A stretch of DNA of 34,588 bases, taken from positions 1-34,588 of the forward strand of contig JAEUQA010000064.1 of NCBI GenBank assembly GCA_016789845.1. Direction: 5' to 3'. A program made the position numbers and the translations under genes. The notes below the pieces were generated by a model. The model did not search any database. It saw only the letters and a program-made list of their open reading frames with translations, and had not been told where the DNA came from. Positions 1 to 7,162 of this stretch are shown here, one piece after another (position 1 is the stretch's first letter; each line of letters starts with the position of its first letter). This stretch comes from Chromatiales bacterium. GTDB taxonomy: Bacteria; Pseudomonadota; Gammaproteobacteria; Steroidobacterales; GCA-2729495.

Positions 1-124
1 TGCAGCCCTGCTCGTTGCTGCTGAAGCTGCCGCTGATCTCAACGACGGTCTCAACCGCATTGGCCTGCACCGACACGCCCAGCGACCCCGCGGCGATGAT
101 GCCCGCGGACAGTAGATTCCTCAT
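1..124 (-). CDS. Start of an exported protein (partial, C-terminal part outside window)
   Basis: Only the first 41 codons are in the window; the gene runs off the left edge. The start is ATG at 124-122, with a good Shine-Dalgarno GGAGG about 9 bases upstream. The N-terminus is a classical Sec signal peptide: MRN, then a hydrophobic Ala/Gly/Leu/Ile stretch, then VQANA as a likely cleavage site. The visible mature part begins roughly AVETVVEISGSFSSNEQGC, which looks like an extracytoplasmic beta-rich protein. It is divergent from the hydroxylase gene at 364. Its leader contains a terminator-like hairpin and a LacI-like operator, listed separately. I do not recognise the family. It is a possible substrate or partner of the neighbouring hydroxylase/sulfotransferase cluster, but that is only inferred from position. 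Confidence 0.75.
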   Translation of the reverse strand, partial: MRNLLSAGIIAAGSLGVSVQANAVETVVEISGSFSSNEQGC

Positions 125-138
125 TGCGACGATCCTCC

Positions 139-178
139 AAAAAAAACGGGCGTCCCGACCTGGCGAGAGCATCGGGAC
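139..178 (-). promoter_or_regulatory. Terminator-like hairpin directly before the Shine-Dalgarno of the exported-protein gene
   Basis: Read on the minus strand, GTCCCGA (178-172) pairs perfectly with TCGGGAC (158-152). GCCCG and then eight T (146-139) follow, and the Shine-Dalgarno GGAGG comes immediately after. A GC-rich stem plus a U tract is the layout of an intrinsic terminator, but this one lies in the 5' leader rather than after a gene. It could be an attenuator, a 5' stabilising stem, or the end of an upstream short transcript. The seven-base stem with a 13-base loop is modest. Confidence 0.45.
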
Positions 179-276
179 AGTGCGGTAGCCAACAAAGCAG
201 ACTGGCGGTCGAGTTCCCCCCGGGCCAGAAACCTGCCCGCGTATAGCGGCGGGCATCCCTTATTAGTTAGGTTGCG

Positions 277-290
277 CGGTAACGCTACCG
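277..290. promoter_or_regulatory. Candidate LacI-family operator
   Basis: The quasi-palindrome CGGTAACGCTACCG has symmetric outer arms (CGGTA/TACCG) and a central CG, as is usual for LacI/GalR-family operators. Sites of the TGGTAGCGCTACCA type are known upstream of TonB-receptor and sugar genes in Xanthomonas and relatives. It lies between two divergent genes, next to an AT-rich stretch (260-271) that could hold a minus-strand -10. No LacI-type regulator gene is in the window. Confidence 0.35.
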
Positions 291-350
291 TGTCCCGGGT
301 GTGGAGGCAAGGCAGCTGCCAGGTCGTCCGCGTGTCAGTCAGCGTGCCCC

Positions 351-364
351 TATACTGGGACCCA
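351..364 (+). promoter_or_regulatory. -10 box TATACT placing the transcription start at the ATG of the hydroxylase gene
   Basis: TATACT (351-356) is five of six to consensus. It ends seven bases before ATG 364, so transcription would start at or next to the A of the start codon. There is no convincing Shine-Dalgarno (only GGGA at 357-360, very close). No clear -35 is visible. This suggests a leaderless mRNA. Confidence 0.4.
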
Positions 365-1002
365 TGCTGGATCTGCCGGACCGGCCGTTGCTCGACAAGG
401 ACCGTCTCATCGGCGGCTGCCTGCGCCTGCCCCTCGTCATCGATGCTGCCCGGCTGGCGGCGGAGATCGAGTCCCTGGGCACCGCGGTCTGGGGCACGAC
501 CGATGGCCGGGTGGGGGTGCACCGGTCGGCCGAGGCCATCTTCCTCCGCGGTCACGCGCCGGCCGAGGGGGAGCTGCCCATCCACGACCGGCCCCTCCTG
601 GACCGCCTGCCCGGTGCACGGGAGGTGCTGGCGCTCCTGGGCGCGCCGCCACTCCGGTGCCTCCTGGCCCGGCTGCCCGCGGGGGGGACGATCGCGCCCC
701 ACATCGACCGCGCGCCCTACTTTGCGAAGACCATCCGGATCCACGTGCCGGTCACGACCAGCGAGCGCGTATTCATGTACTGCGCCGGTTACAGCTACCG
801 GATGCGTGCCGGCGAGGCCTGGGCACTGAACAACAGCACCCGCCATGGCGTCTGGAATGCGGACCCGGAACTCTCCCGCACGCACCTGATCTGCGACTTC
901 CTGCCCGCGCCGCCCTTGCTCGCGCTCCTCGCGGCTGGCGAAAGGTCCCTGGGCCGGGACGACCCGGAGGTCGAGCGGCACCTGACCGGCGCCCGGCGAT
1001 GA
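364..1002 (+). CDS. Aspartyl/asparaginyl beta-hydroxylase-like 2OG/Fe(II) oxygenase
   Basis: This 212-residue single-domain protein resembles the aspartyl/asparaginyl beta-hydroxylase family. Such enzymes use 2-oxoglutarate, O2 and Fe(II) to hydroxylate Asp/Asn side chains. The double-stranded beta-helix motif is visible: PHIDRAPYF (H113, D115) followed by KTIRIHVPV, the strand MRAGEAWALNNSTRHGVWN (distal H161), and RTHLICDF, whose Arg probably binds 2-oxoglutarate. The H-x-D plus distal His triad is complete. I chose ATG 364 because the domain begins there and a -10 box precedes it; an in-frame GTG at 301 would add 21 unconvincing residues. The gene overlaps the next one by ATGA (999-1002), so the two are translationally coupled. 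It is likely cytoplasmic, with no signal peptide. The substrate is unknown. Confidence 0.85.
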   Translation: MLDLPDRPLLDKDRLIGGCLRLPLVIDAARLAAEIESLGTAVWGTTDGRVGVHRSAEAIFLRGHAPAEGELPIHDRPLLDRLPGAREVLALLGAPPLRCLLARLPAGGTIAPHIDRAPYFAKTIRIHVPVTTSERVFMYCAGYSYRMRAGEAWALNNSTRHGVWNADPELSRTHLICDFLPAPPLLALLAAGERSLGRDDPEVERHLTGARR

Positions 1003-1694
1003 TGGTGACGGAATGGTTCGTGTTCCTGCACCTCCACAAGTCCGGGGGAAGCTTCGTCAACGAGGGCCTGCGCCGCCACGTGCCCGGCGCCCGGGAGGTC
1101 GGCTATCACCTGCCCGCCAGCCTGATACCGGCAGCAGCCAGGCAACTGCCGGTCATCGGCCTGGTGCGCAATCCCTGGAGTTACTACGTGTCCTGGTTCA
1201 GCTTCCAGCAGCAGAAGCCGCGGCCGAATGCGCTCTTCCGCGTCCTCAGCGACGACGGACGCCTGGGGTTCAGGGACACCATCCACAGGATGCTGGACCT
1301 GGGGCGGGACGACGCGCTGCTCGCGCGCCTCGTGGACCTGCTGCCCCGTGACTACGGGTCCCGGGGCCTGAACCTGCCCGGGTTTGCCCTGGCGCCGATC
1401 CGGGGCACCGGCCTCGGCTTCTATTCGTATCTCTACCAGTACCTGTACGCGGGCAGCGGGAGCCCGGCACACATCGGGCGGATGGAGGAACTCCCCCAGG
1501 CGCTCCTCATGCTGTTCGATGCCATCGGCTACACGGCCAGCGCCGGCCTGGGCGAGTACCTGCGGAGCGCTCCCCGGGTCAACAGCTCCCGGCACGACGC
1601 CTACGGCAGCTACTACGACGCGGAACTGCGGGACCGGGTCGCAAGCCGTGACGCGCTGGTCATCGGGCGGCACGGCTACGCCTTCGAGGCCTGA
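999..1694 (+). CDS. Sulfotransferase family protein
   Basis: This 231-residue PAPS-dependent sulfotransferase-like protein would transfer sulfate from 3'-phosphoadenylyl sulfate to a hydroxyl. The 5'-phosphosulfate loop is at residues 11-18 (HLHKSGGS, catalytic Lys14). The 3'-phosphate site is PVIGLVRNPWSYYVSW (Arg57 and the following Ser residues). The start ATG overlaps the hydroxylase stop by four bases; a second ATG follows at once (1002). Coupling to a hydroxylase is telling, because the hydroxylase could create the hydroxyl that this enzyme sulfates; that is an inference. It ends one base from the stop of the convergent fusion gene. The HLHKSGGS form resembles membrane-type/heparan-like sulfotransferases more than the cytosolic PRSGST type seen in the next genes. 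Confidence 0.85.
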   Translation: MMVTEWFVFLHLHKSGGSFVNEGLRRHVPGAREVGYHLPASLIPAAARQLPVIGLVRNPWSYYVSWFSFQQQKPRPNALFRVLSDDGRLGFRDTIHRMLDLGRDDALLARLVDLLPRDYGSRGLNLPGFALAPIRGTGLGFYSYLYQYLYAGSGSPAHIGRMEELPQALLMLFDAIGYTASAGLGEYLRSAPRVNSSRHDAYGSYYDAELRDRVASRDALVIGRHGYAFEA

Positions 1695-1695
1695 G

Positions 1696-3501
1696 CTAGC
1701 GGAGCTGCTGCAGCCGGTGCCAGGTGCTTTCGACCGCGGGCAGGACCCGGTCGATCAGCGCCGCATTCTGCCGCCACTTGTCCGGCGCCGGGGGCGTGTG
1801 CGTGTGCCGGGACAGTGGCAGTGGCTGCGCGAGCCGCCCGGCGAGGCTGGCATCCACCTCCAGGCCGAGGAACGCGCAGAGTCGTTCCACCGTCGTCCGC
1901 GGCGCGTCCCGCAGCTCGTCGTAGCGGACCACGGCCCACTGCTCCCGGGGCAGGGCCGCCAGGTCGTCGCCGATGTAGCGGTTGGCGCTGTCCCACTGCC
2001 AGGCGGCGATCTCTTCCACCGGGCGTCCCCGCTGCTGTTGCCACTGGGGCGGCAGGAGGAGCGACCAGGGCCCGTCCCAGCCCGGCAGGCCCGGGTAGGT
2101 GACCCAGCCGCCCGAGCGCCAGGCCTCGATGATGCTGCTGATGTTCTCCCGCGGGTCGCGCCACAGGAAGACGAAGCGGGCGTCGGGGAACAATGCGTGG
2201 AAGAAGGGAATGCGCAGGGCGTTCTTGGGCGTCTTCTCGAGGAAGCGCAGCGGCCGGTCACCGGCGGGCTGACCTGAGCTGTCCTGCAGGCGCGCGCGGA
2301 TCGCCGCCAGGAGCTGGTTGCCCACCGCGGGAGTCATGGCCGCCGCCGTCAGCCGGTTGGAGTCCGTCCAGGCGCCGCCGGGCCTGAGCTCCGGGAGGGC
2401 CTCCACGAGCCAGTGCGCCTCACCGCCCAGGGTGGCGATGGCGCCGTGGGCGGCCAGGGTCTCGAAGAGCAGCGTGCTGCCGGAGCGGGGGGCCGCGACG
2501 ATGAAGATCGGGGCCTGCAACGCCGCCGGCCGCGCGGGGCTTCGCCTTGGACCCGGAGACTGCGCGTCCCGCAGCAGGTGCCGGAGCACCCGGGCCTCGA
2601 GCACCCGGTGGGCGGCGACGCCGTTGGTCGCCATGACCAGTGCCTCGCCCAGCTGGCGCGAGCCGGCCCGCAGCGCCTCGCACGCGCGCTCGAAATCCGC
2701 CCGCCCGCTGCCGTCCCCGCCGTGCAGCGCCCACAGCTGCCGCCAGTCGTGGCAGAAGTCCTCGAACAGCAGCCGGTACCGGGCGAGGCGGGAACGCGCC
2801 TCGTCGCTCCCGTCCAGCGCCGCCAGTTCGCGCCCCAGGTCGCCGAGCAGCAGCTCCACCTCGGCGGGCGGCATGATCGCCGGCGCGACGTTGTTCTCGG
2901 TCATCACCCGGGCATCGGCGGCCGGGTCGAACCGGTGCTGGCGCCACTGGGCAGCAGGCGTTTCGCCCTGGGCGACGAAGTGCCAGAACGGGGCGGTGCC
3001 CGACGTGTCCGCGACCAGGTGGATCCGCTCGACGCCGGTGGGGTTCTCCACGCGATGGGGCCGCCAGTTGTCGAATACCCAGGCCTCGCCAGCCGCCATG
3101 TGCACCTGCTCGTCACCGCAGTGGAACGTAACGTCCGGGTGGGTCTGCACGGGAATGTGCAGCCGGACCCGGGAAAACCAGTGGTAGTTGATGTCCGCGT
3201 GGGGTGGCACGCTGGCGCCCGGCGCGAGCCGCATCAGCCGCGAGCGGCTCCAGACCACCCCGAAGCTGGCGAGCACCTGCCGGAGATAGGGTGCCGCCCG
3301 CAACCGGGGCGTGGGCAGCATCCGGCCGGTGACATCGTCGTTCTCGCCGCCCTCGGCGCTGATCAGCCGCACGGAGGCGTTGCCGGGGATGTCGTTCGGG
3401 TGCGGCGCCCAGGCGCCGGCCGGCAGCTCCGCCACTTCCGCCCTGAGGCGTTCCACGTCGAACCGGACGGGCAGCCGGTAGAAGGGCCGGGGCAGCCGCA
3501 T
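1696..3501 (-). CDS. Fusion: Asp/Asn beta-hydroxylase-like domain + sulfotransferase domain
   Basis: This 601-residue protein joins two enzymes. Residues 1-180 are a 2OG/Fe(II) aspartyl/asparaginyl beta-hydroxylase-like domain: PHADINYHWFSRVRLHIPV (H101, D103), MAAGEAWVFDNWRPHRVEN (H149), and ERIHLV with the likely 2OG-binding Arg159. Residues 190-320 are a helical linker. Residues 330-600 are a sulfotransferase with the P-loop IVAAPRSGSTLLFE (336-343), EKTPKN (422-427) and the 3'-phosphate motif FVFLWRDPRENISSI (R448, S455). The start ATG is four bases after the stop of the TPR-hydroxylase gene, so they form one operon. The fusion is strong evidence that hydroxylation and sulfation act on the same substrate. 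Both active sites look intact. Confidence 0.92.
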   Translation of the reverse strand: MRLPRPFYRLPVRFDVERLRAEVAELPAGAWAPHPNDIPGNASVRLISAEGGENDDVTGRMLPTPRLRAAPYLRQVLASFGVVWSRSRLMRLAPGASVPPHADINYHWFSRVRLHIPVQTHPDVTFHCGDEQVHMAAGEAWVFDNWRPHRVENPTGVERIHLVADTSGTAPFWHFVAQGETPAAQWRQHRFDPAADARVMTENNVAPAIMPPAEVELLLGDLGRELAALDGSDEARSRLARYRLLFEDFCHDWRQLWALHGGDGSGRADFERACEALRAGSRQLGEALVMATNGVAAHRVLEARVLRHLLRDAQSPGPRRSPARPAALQAPIFIVAAPRSGSTLLFETLAAHGAIATLGGEAHWLVEALPELRPGGAWTDSNRLTAAAMTPAVGNQLLAAIRARLQDSSGQPAGDRPLRFLEKTPKNALRIPFFHALFPDARFVFLWRDPRENISSIIEAWRSGGWVTYPGLPGWDGPWSLLLPPQWQQQRGRPVEEIAAWQWDSANRYIGDDLAALPREQWAVVRYDELRDAPRTTVERLCAFLGLEVDASLAGRLAQPLPLSRHTHTPPAPDKWRQNAALIDRVLPAVESTWHRLQQLR

Positions 3502-3505
3502 GGGC

Positions 3506-4783
3506 TCAGGCCTGCTCCAGGGCCTGGCGGAACTCGCCCATGGCGACGACGAGACGGGCGACCGCCGCCCGCTCGAGTTCGGTCAGGTGCGGGTTCCAGA
3601 GGTCGAAGATCAGCACGACCCGGAGCCGGTCGCTGCGATTCCAGGCCTCGTGCTCGTAGGTGTCGTCGAAGACCACCACCCGGCCCTCCTGCCAGGCGTG
3701 CTCCTCGCCGCCGACGCGCAGCGCACAATCGGGTGGCACGATCAGCGGGAGGTGTCCCACGACCCGCGTGTTCGTCACGCCGCGGTGGGGGAGCAGGTGC
3801 GTGCCGGGCGTGAACACCGAGAACAGCACCTCCGGGCCGTGGGCGGGGACACGGGACAGGGGCAGCCGGTCCAGCGCTTCGGTCGTGACGGGGCAGGCCG
3901 CGCAGTTGGCCTCGCGCCGCTCCCCGTGGCGGTAGAAATAGTAGCCGGTCCAACCCGGGGCGCCGCGCTCGCTCTTCAGGTTCTGGGCGGCGAGCTCGGC
4001 CGAGCCGAAGACGTCCTCGGCTCCGGCGTCGGTCGCGAGCACGGCCTGCAGCTCGGACCGAATGTCACCGGCCCGGCATTCGAGGCCGTCGACCCAGGGG
4101 AGCAGCGCGCGATCGAAGTAGGGGGTCGCGGGCAGGTCGGGGAAATAGAGGAACGTGGGCTGCTGGCGGGGATCGGGGCACGCCTGCGCCTCCTCGCCGA
4201 GATGGATGCGCAGCATCCGTTCGACCCGCGCGAGCCCCGGGCGGCCGAATTCCGCCAGGAGCGGCTCGAGCAGCCCGAAGAAGAGTGACCGGCGCCCCGC
4301 GCGCACGACCTGGGCCGCATGGGCCACCAGGGACACCAGCGCCGGCGGCGTGGTGGCGACATCCACCCACTTGCCCCGGGCCTGCATGTCGGACATCACC
4401 CGGGCGTACTGGACCAGGGACGCGTGGTGCTCGCCGAGCTGCTCGAGGACCGCGGCCAGGTGCAGGCGCGCGGCGGGGAGTTCCGCGCCGAGCTGCGTGG
4501 CCCGTGCGTAGCTCGCGCGCGCCGTCGCCAGGTCGCCCATGAGCTCCGCCGCCCGGCCGAGATGGTGGTGGCTGGCGGCATGGTTGGGACTGACGGATAC
4601 CGCCCGGTCGAGGAGTTCCCGGGCCCGGTGGAACTGCCCGAGGCGCAGCGAGGCCAGCGCGACGATGTTGAGCGCCTGCAGGTTGAACGGGTCTTCGCTG
4701 AGGACGCGCATGAAGGCCTGCTCGGCCTCCTCAATGCGCCCGGACCTCAAGAGCCCGCTGGCTTCCTGCGCGGCATCGGTCAC
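3506..4783 (-). CDS. TPR protein with C-terminal Asp/Asn beta-hydroxylase domain
   Basis: This 425-residue protein has three to four TPR units at about residues 5-130 (for example EEAEQAFMRVLSEDPFNLQA, LGQFHRARELLDRAVSVSPN). A C-terminal aspartyl/asparaginyl beta-hydroxylase domain lies at about 230-405. Metal ligands are H333 in HLLPHRGVTNTR and H378 in FDDTYEHEAWN; R388 is the likely 2OG-binding Arg. The first ligand motif is H-R-G rather than H-x-D. This matches true AspH enzymes, which lack the acidic ligand, and differs from the other two beta-hydroxylases here. The start is GTG 4783, with GGAA upstream. It is the first gene of the operon with the fusion enzyme and is divergent from the prolyl-hydroxylase-like gene. 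TPRs suggest docking to a protein substrate or partner. Confidence 0.9.
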   Translation of the reverse strand: MTDAAQEASGLLRSGRIEEAEQAFMRVLSEDPFNLQALNIVALASLRLGQFHRARELLDRAVSVSPNHAASHHHLGRAAELMGDLATARASYARATQLGAELPAARLHLAAVLEQLGEHHASLVQYARVMSDMQARGKWVDVATTPPALVSLVAHAAQVVRAGRRSLFFGLLEPLLAEFGRPGLARVERMLRIHLGEEAQACPDPRQQPTFLYFPDLPATPYFDRALLPWVDGLECRAGDIRSELQAVLATDAGAEDVFGSAELAAQNLKSERGAPGWTGYYFYRHGERREANCAACPVTTEALDRLPLSRVPAHGPEVLFSVFTPGTHLLPHRGVTNTRVVGHLPLIVPPDCALRVGGEEHAWQEGRVVVFDDTYEHEAWNRSDRLRVVLIFDLWNPHLTELERAAVARLVVAMGEFRQALEQA

Positions 4784-4812
4784 GGATGGGTTCCGGTCGG
4801 CTGGCGAAGGCT

Positions 4813-4825
4813 TATGATTCTACAG
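4813..4825. promoter_or_regulatory. Overlapping divergent -10 boxes between two hydroxylase genes
   Basis: On the plus strand, TATGAT (4813-4818) is six bases before GTG 4825, with a poor -35 (TTCCGG, 4791-4796, spacing 16). On the minus strand, TAGAAT (4822-4817) faces the TPR-hydroxylase gene. The two boxes overlap, so the two promoters would exclude each other. The plus-strand transcript would be leaderless if GTG 4825 is the start. Confidence 0.35.
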
Positions 4826-5385
4826 TGAACCTTGAGCACTTCGTCCGCAGTTACGACGGCGACCTGGACGCGGCGCTCTGCGCGCGGATGATCGATTCCT
4901 TCCACGGCCTCGCGCGCTTCCACCAGCCCAACGGGCGCACGGTCCGCGCCGGGCTCGAGGAATCCGCCTGGACGGAGATCAATGTCACCCGGCTGTCCGA
5001 GCCCACGCTGCAGGCCTTCTTCCGGCGGCGCATCACGCTGGCCCTGGACCGCTACAACGCCGACATCGGCCTGGCGCCCATCCCCGTGCCCGACTCGCCG
5101 AAGACGGCCGACCTGATCCTCAAGCGCTACCGGCCGGGCGCCGGCGAGTGCTTCCAGCCGCACTTCGATTCGGTCCATGACGTCGCCAACCGGTACCTGG
5201 TGTTCCTCTGGTACCTGAACGACGTGGAGACGGGCGGGGAGACGGAGTTTCCCCAGCTCGGCCTCAAGGTCGGTGCCCGCGCGGGGCGCCTGCTGATGTT
5301 CCCGCCCTACTGGATGTACCAGCACGCGGGCCTCGAGCCCGTGTCCGGCGACAAGTACATCCTCTCAACCTACCTGCTCTTCTGA
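4825..5385 (+). CDS. Prolyl-4-hydroxylase-type 2OG/Fe(II) oxygenase
   Basis: This protein of about 186 residues belongs to the P4Hc branch of 2OG/Fe(II) oxygenases. Visible motifs are LKRYRPGAGECFQPHFDSVHD (H113 and D115, numbering from GTG 4825), the conserved strand YLVFLWYLNDVETGGETEFP, and the distal His167 plus Lys177 in YQHAGLEPVSGDKYILSTY. Lys177 probably binds the 2OG carboxylate, as in prolyl hydroxylases. ATG 4786 is in frame and would add 13 residues, but the domain starts naturally at VNLEHFV and a -10 box lies between the two candidates. Neither has a Shine-Dalgarno. The 3' end overlaps the convergent TPR-sulfotransferase by 21 bases. PiuC-like relatives of this fold often sit beside TonB receptors. 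Confidence 0.88.
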   Translation: MNLEHFVRSYDGDLDAALCARMIDSFHGLARFHQPNGRTVRAGLEESAWTEINVTRLSEPTLQAFFRRRITLALDRYNADIGLAPIPVPDSPKTADLILKRYRPGAGECFQPHFDSVHDVANRYLVFLWYLNDVETGGETEFPQLGLKVGARAGRLLMFPPYWMYQHAGLEPVSGDKYILSTYLLF

Positions 5386-7077
5386 GCCCGGTTCCGCCCG
5401 GTAGCCCCAGCGGTCGAGGTAAGGCTGCAGCGGGCCGAGGGCCTCGCTGAAGTACGCCAGGTAGGGCGACCAGCGGCCCACGGCGCGCCGGTGCACCGGT
5501 TCGATCACCTGGGCGTAGCTGGGCGTGCTGATGAAGCCCCTGGCCAGGGCGTGGGCCGCCGGCTCCAGCTGGGCGGGGTCGAGATCGAGTCCCAGGAACG
5601 CCATGATGTCGCTGGCCTGGGCCGGGAAATCCCCCACGAGTGATTCGTAGCGGATCTCCCGCACCGCGGGCTGCAGCAAAGAGGCCTGGGCGTACCAGAA
5701 GTCGAAGCACCGCCGATAGCCCCGCGCCAGCGTCGGCAGGTCGCGGCAGAGCAGGGCAAACTCCGGCGAGCGGAAGTGCTGCATGTAGCAGCTCAGCACC
5801 ACGTCGCAGGGGTGCCGGATCGCCAGCAGGATCCGGGCGTGGGGGAACAGGCGACGGATCGCCGGCAGCCGCAGCAGGTTGAGCGGGTTCTTGTCGATCA
5901 GCCGCTGGCCGGGGGCCAGCCGGACCTTGCGCCGGGTCAGGGACCAGTAGTGCTCCCTGATTCCTGCCAGCTGCTCGCCCGTGAGCGCGGCGAGGGCGGC
6001 GGGATAGTCGATCCCGAGGTCGGTGATCCGGTCGATGGCCTGCTGCAGGAACGGCTGCTCGTCCATGGTGACGAGCGCCGGGTGGGCATCCAGCATCTGC
6101 TCGAGCAGCGTCGTGCCAGACCGCGGAAAGGCGACGATGAACACCGGGCTTTCCCCGGCCGGCGGCGCACCGGTCTCGTCCCAGCGGGCGATATCGGCGC
6201 TGTCGCAGCCGTGGCGGGTGATCAGGAGGGGCGGCTCCCGCATGCCCGCCGACTCCGGGTTGGTCCGGGCCAGGTGCAGCAGCTGGGCCTGGTGCGCGTC
6301 CGCGAGGCACTGCCAGGCCTCGGCGTGGCGCCGGACCGCATCCAGGGCCTTGGCCAGGGGGAACAGGTAGAGGTGCCGGCGATCGGGCTCCGTGCAACCA
6401 GCCACGAGGGCCTGGAACTGCCCGATCGCCTGCTCGTGACGGCGTTCCCGCAGGGTGATCTGGGCCTCCAGCAGCCTGAGGTCCTCGCCCAGCGCGGCGG
6501 CGCCCGGCAGGTCCCCGAGCCGGCGCAGGGTGTCGCGGGCCTCGGCGACCCGGTTGCTGCGCTCCTGCACCTGGGCCAGTCGCAGCAGTGTCAGGGCAGA
6601 GGGCGCCGGATCGGCCGCGGCCCGCGCGGCGGCGTCCGTCGCCGCCTGCGCCTCGCCCAGGTTCAGCAGCAGCAGGGCGAGCGACGCGAGCTGCTCGCCG
6701 GTGATGCCCTCGAGCTGGCGCCACCCGGCCAGCGCCTCCGTCGCCGCCTCGATGTGCAGCGACTCGTAGCAGCACTGGGCGTACTGGCGGCGGATCTCGA
6801 AGTCCTCCGGCGCCTTCTGCAGGGCATCCGCGAGGACGCGGCGTGCCGAGTCGTAGTCGCCCCGGTCCTGGTGGAGGAGGCCGACGTTGTAGAGGAAGCT
6901 GGGGGAGGCCTCGCCCCGGGCGGCCGCCTGGATGTAGGCGGCGAGCGCCTCCTCGTACCGGTGCAGCCGGCGCAGGGTCGTGCCGAGGTTGACCCAGTGG
7001 GCACTCCGGCCCGGCTGCCGGCGCGTGAGCTCCTGGCAGCGGGCCAGCGCGTCAGTGTCTTCCGGATCGTTCAGCAT
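5365..7077 (-). CDS. TPR-repeat sulfotransferase
   Basis: This 570-residue protein has an N-terminal TPR array (about residues 1-270; for example LHRYEEALAAYIQAAARGEA) and a C-terminal sulfotransferase domain. The P-loop is VFIVAFPRSGTTLLEQML (FPRSGTT at about 317-323). LIDKNPLNLLRLP follows, and the 3'-phosphate motif is ILLAIRHPCDVVLSCY (R421, S429). This architecture is common in alpha- and gammaproteobacteria next to TonB-dependent receptors. It is presumed to use PAPS, with TPRs to hold a protein or peptide. I place the start at ATG 7077; GTG 7089 adds four residues, and neither has a clear Shine-Dalgarno. It lies 86 bases downstream of the TonB receptor on the same strand, with a terminator between them. 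Confidence 0.9.
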   Translation of the reverse strand: MLNDPEDTDALARCQELTRRQPGRSAHWVNLGTTLRRLHRYEEALAAYIQAAARGEASPSFLYNVGLLHQDRGDYDSARRVLADALQKAPEDFEIRRQYAQCCYESLHIEAATEALAGWRQLEGITGEQLASLALLLLNLGEAQAATDAAARAAADPAPSALTLLRLAQVQERSNRVAEARDTLRRLGDLPGAAALGEDLRLLEAQITLRERRHEQAIGQFQALVAGCTEPDRRHLYLFPLAKALDAVRRHAEAWQCLADAHQAQLLHLARTNPESAGMREPPLLITRHGCDSADIARWDETGAPPAGESPVFIVAFPRSGTTLLEQMLDAHPALVTMDEQPFLQQAIDRITDLGIDYPAALAALTGEQLAGIREHYWSLTRRKVRLAPGQRLIDKNPLNLLRLPAIRRLFPHARILLAIRHPCDVVLSCYMQHFRSPEFALLCRDLPTLARGYRRCFDFWYAQASLLQPAVREIRYESLVGDFPAQASDIMAFLGLDLDPAQLEPAAHALARGFISTPSYAQVIEPVHRRAVGRWSPYLAYFSEALGPLQPYLDRWGYRAEPGSEEQVG

Positions 7078-7108
7078 CGCCCGGGCCACCGGACGGTCGC
7101 GCCCACGG

Positions 7109-7138
7109 AAAAGGCCGCGCGGCTGGCGCCGCGCGGCC
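7109..7138 (-). terminator. Intrinsic terminator after the TonB-dependent receptor
   Basis: A perfect 10-bp GC stem (7113-7122 with 7129-7138) encloses a six-base loop. On the minus strand it is followed by four T (7112-7109). It begins 25 bases after the receptor's stop codon. The T run is short, so read-through into the TPR-sulfotransferase is possible. Confidence 0.75.
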
Positions 7139-7162
7139 CCGGGTCTGCACGTTCGATCCGGC

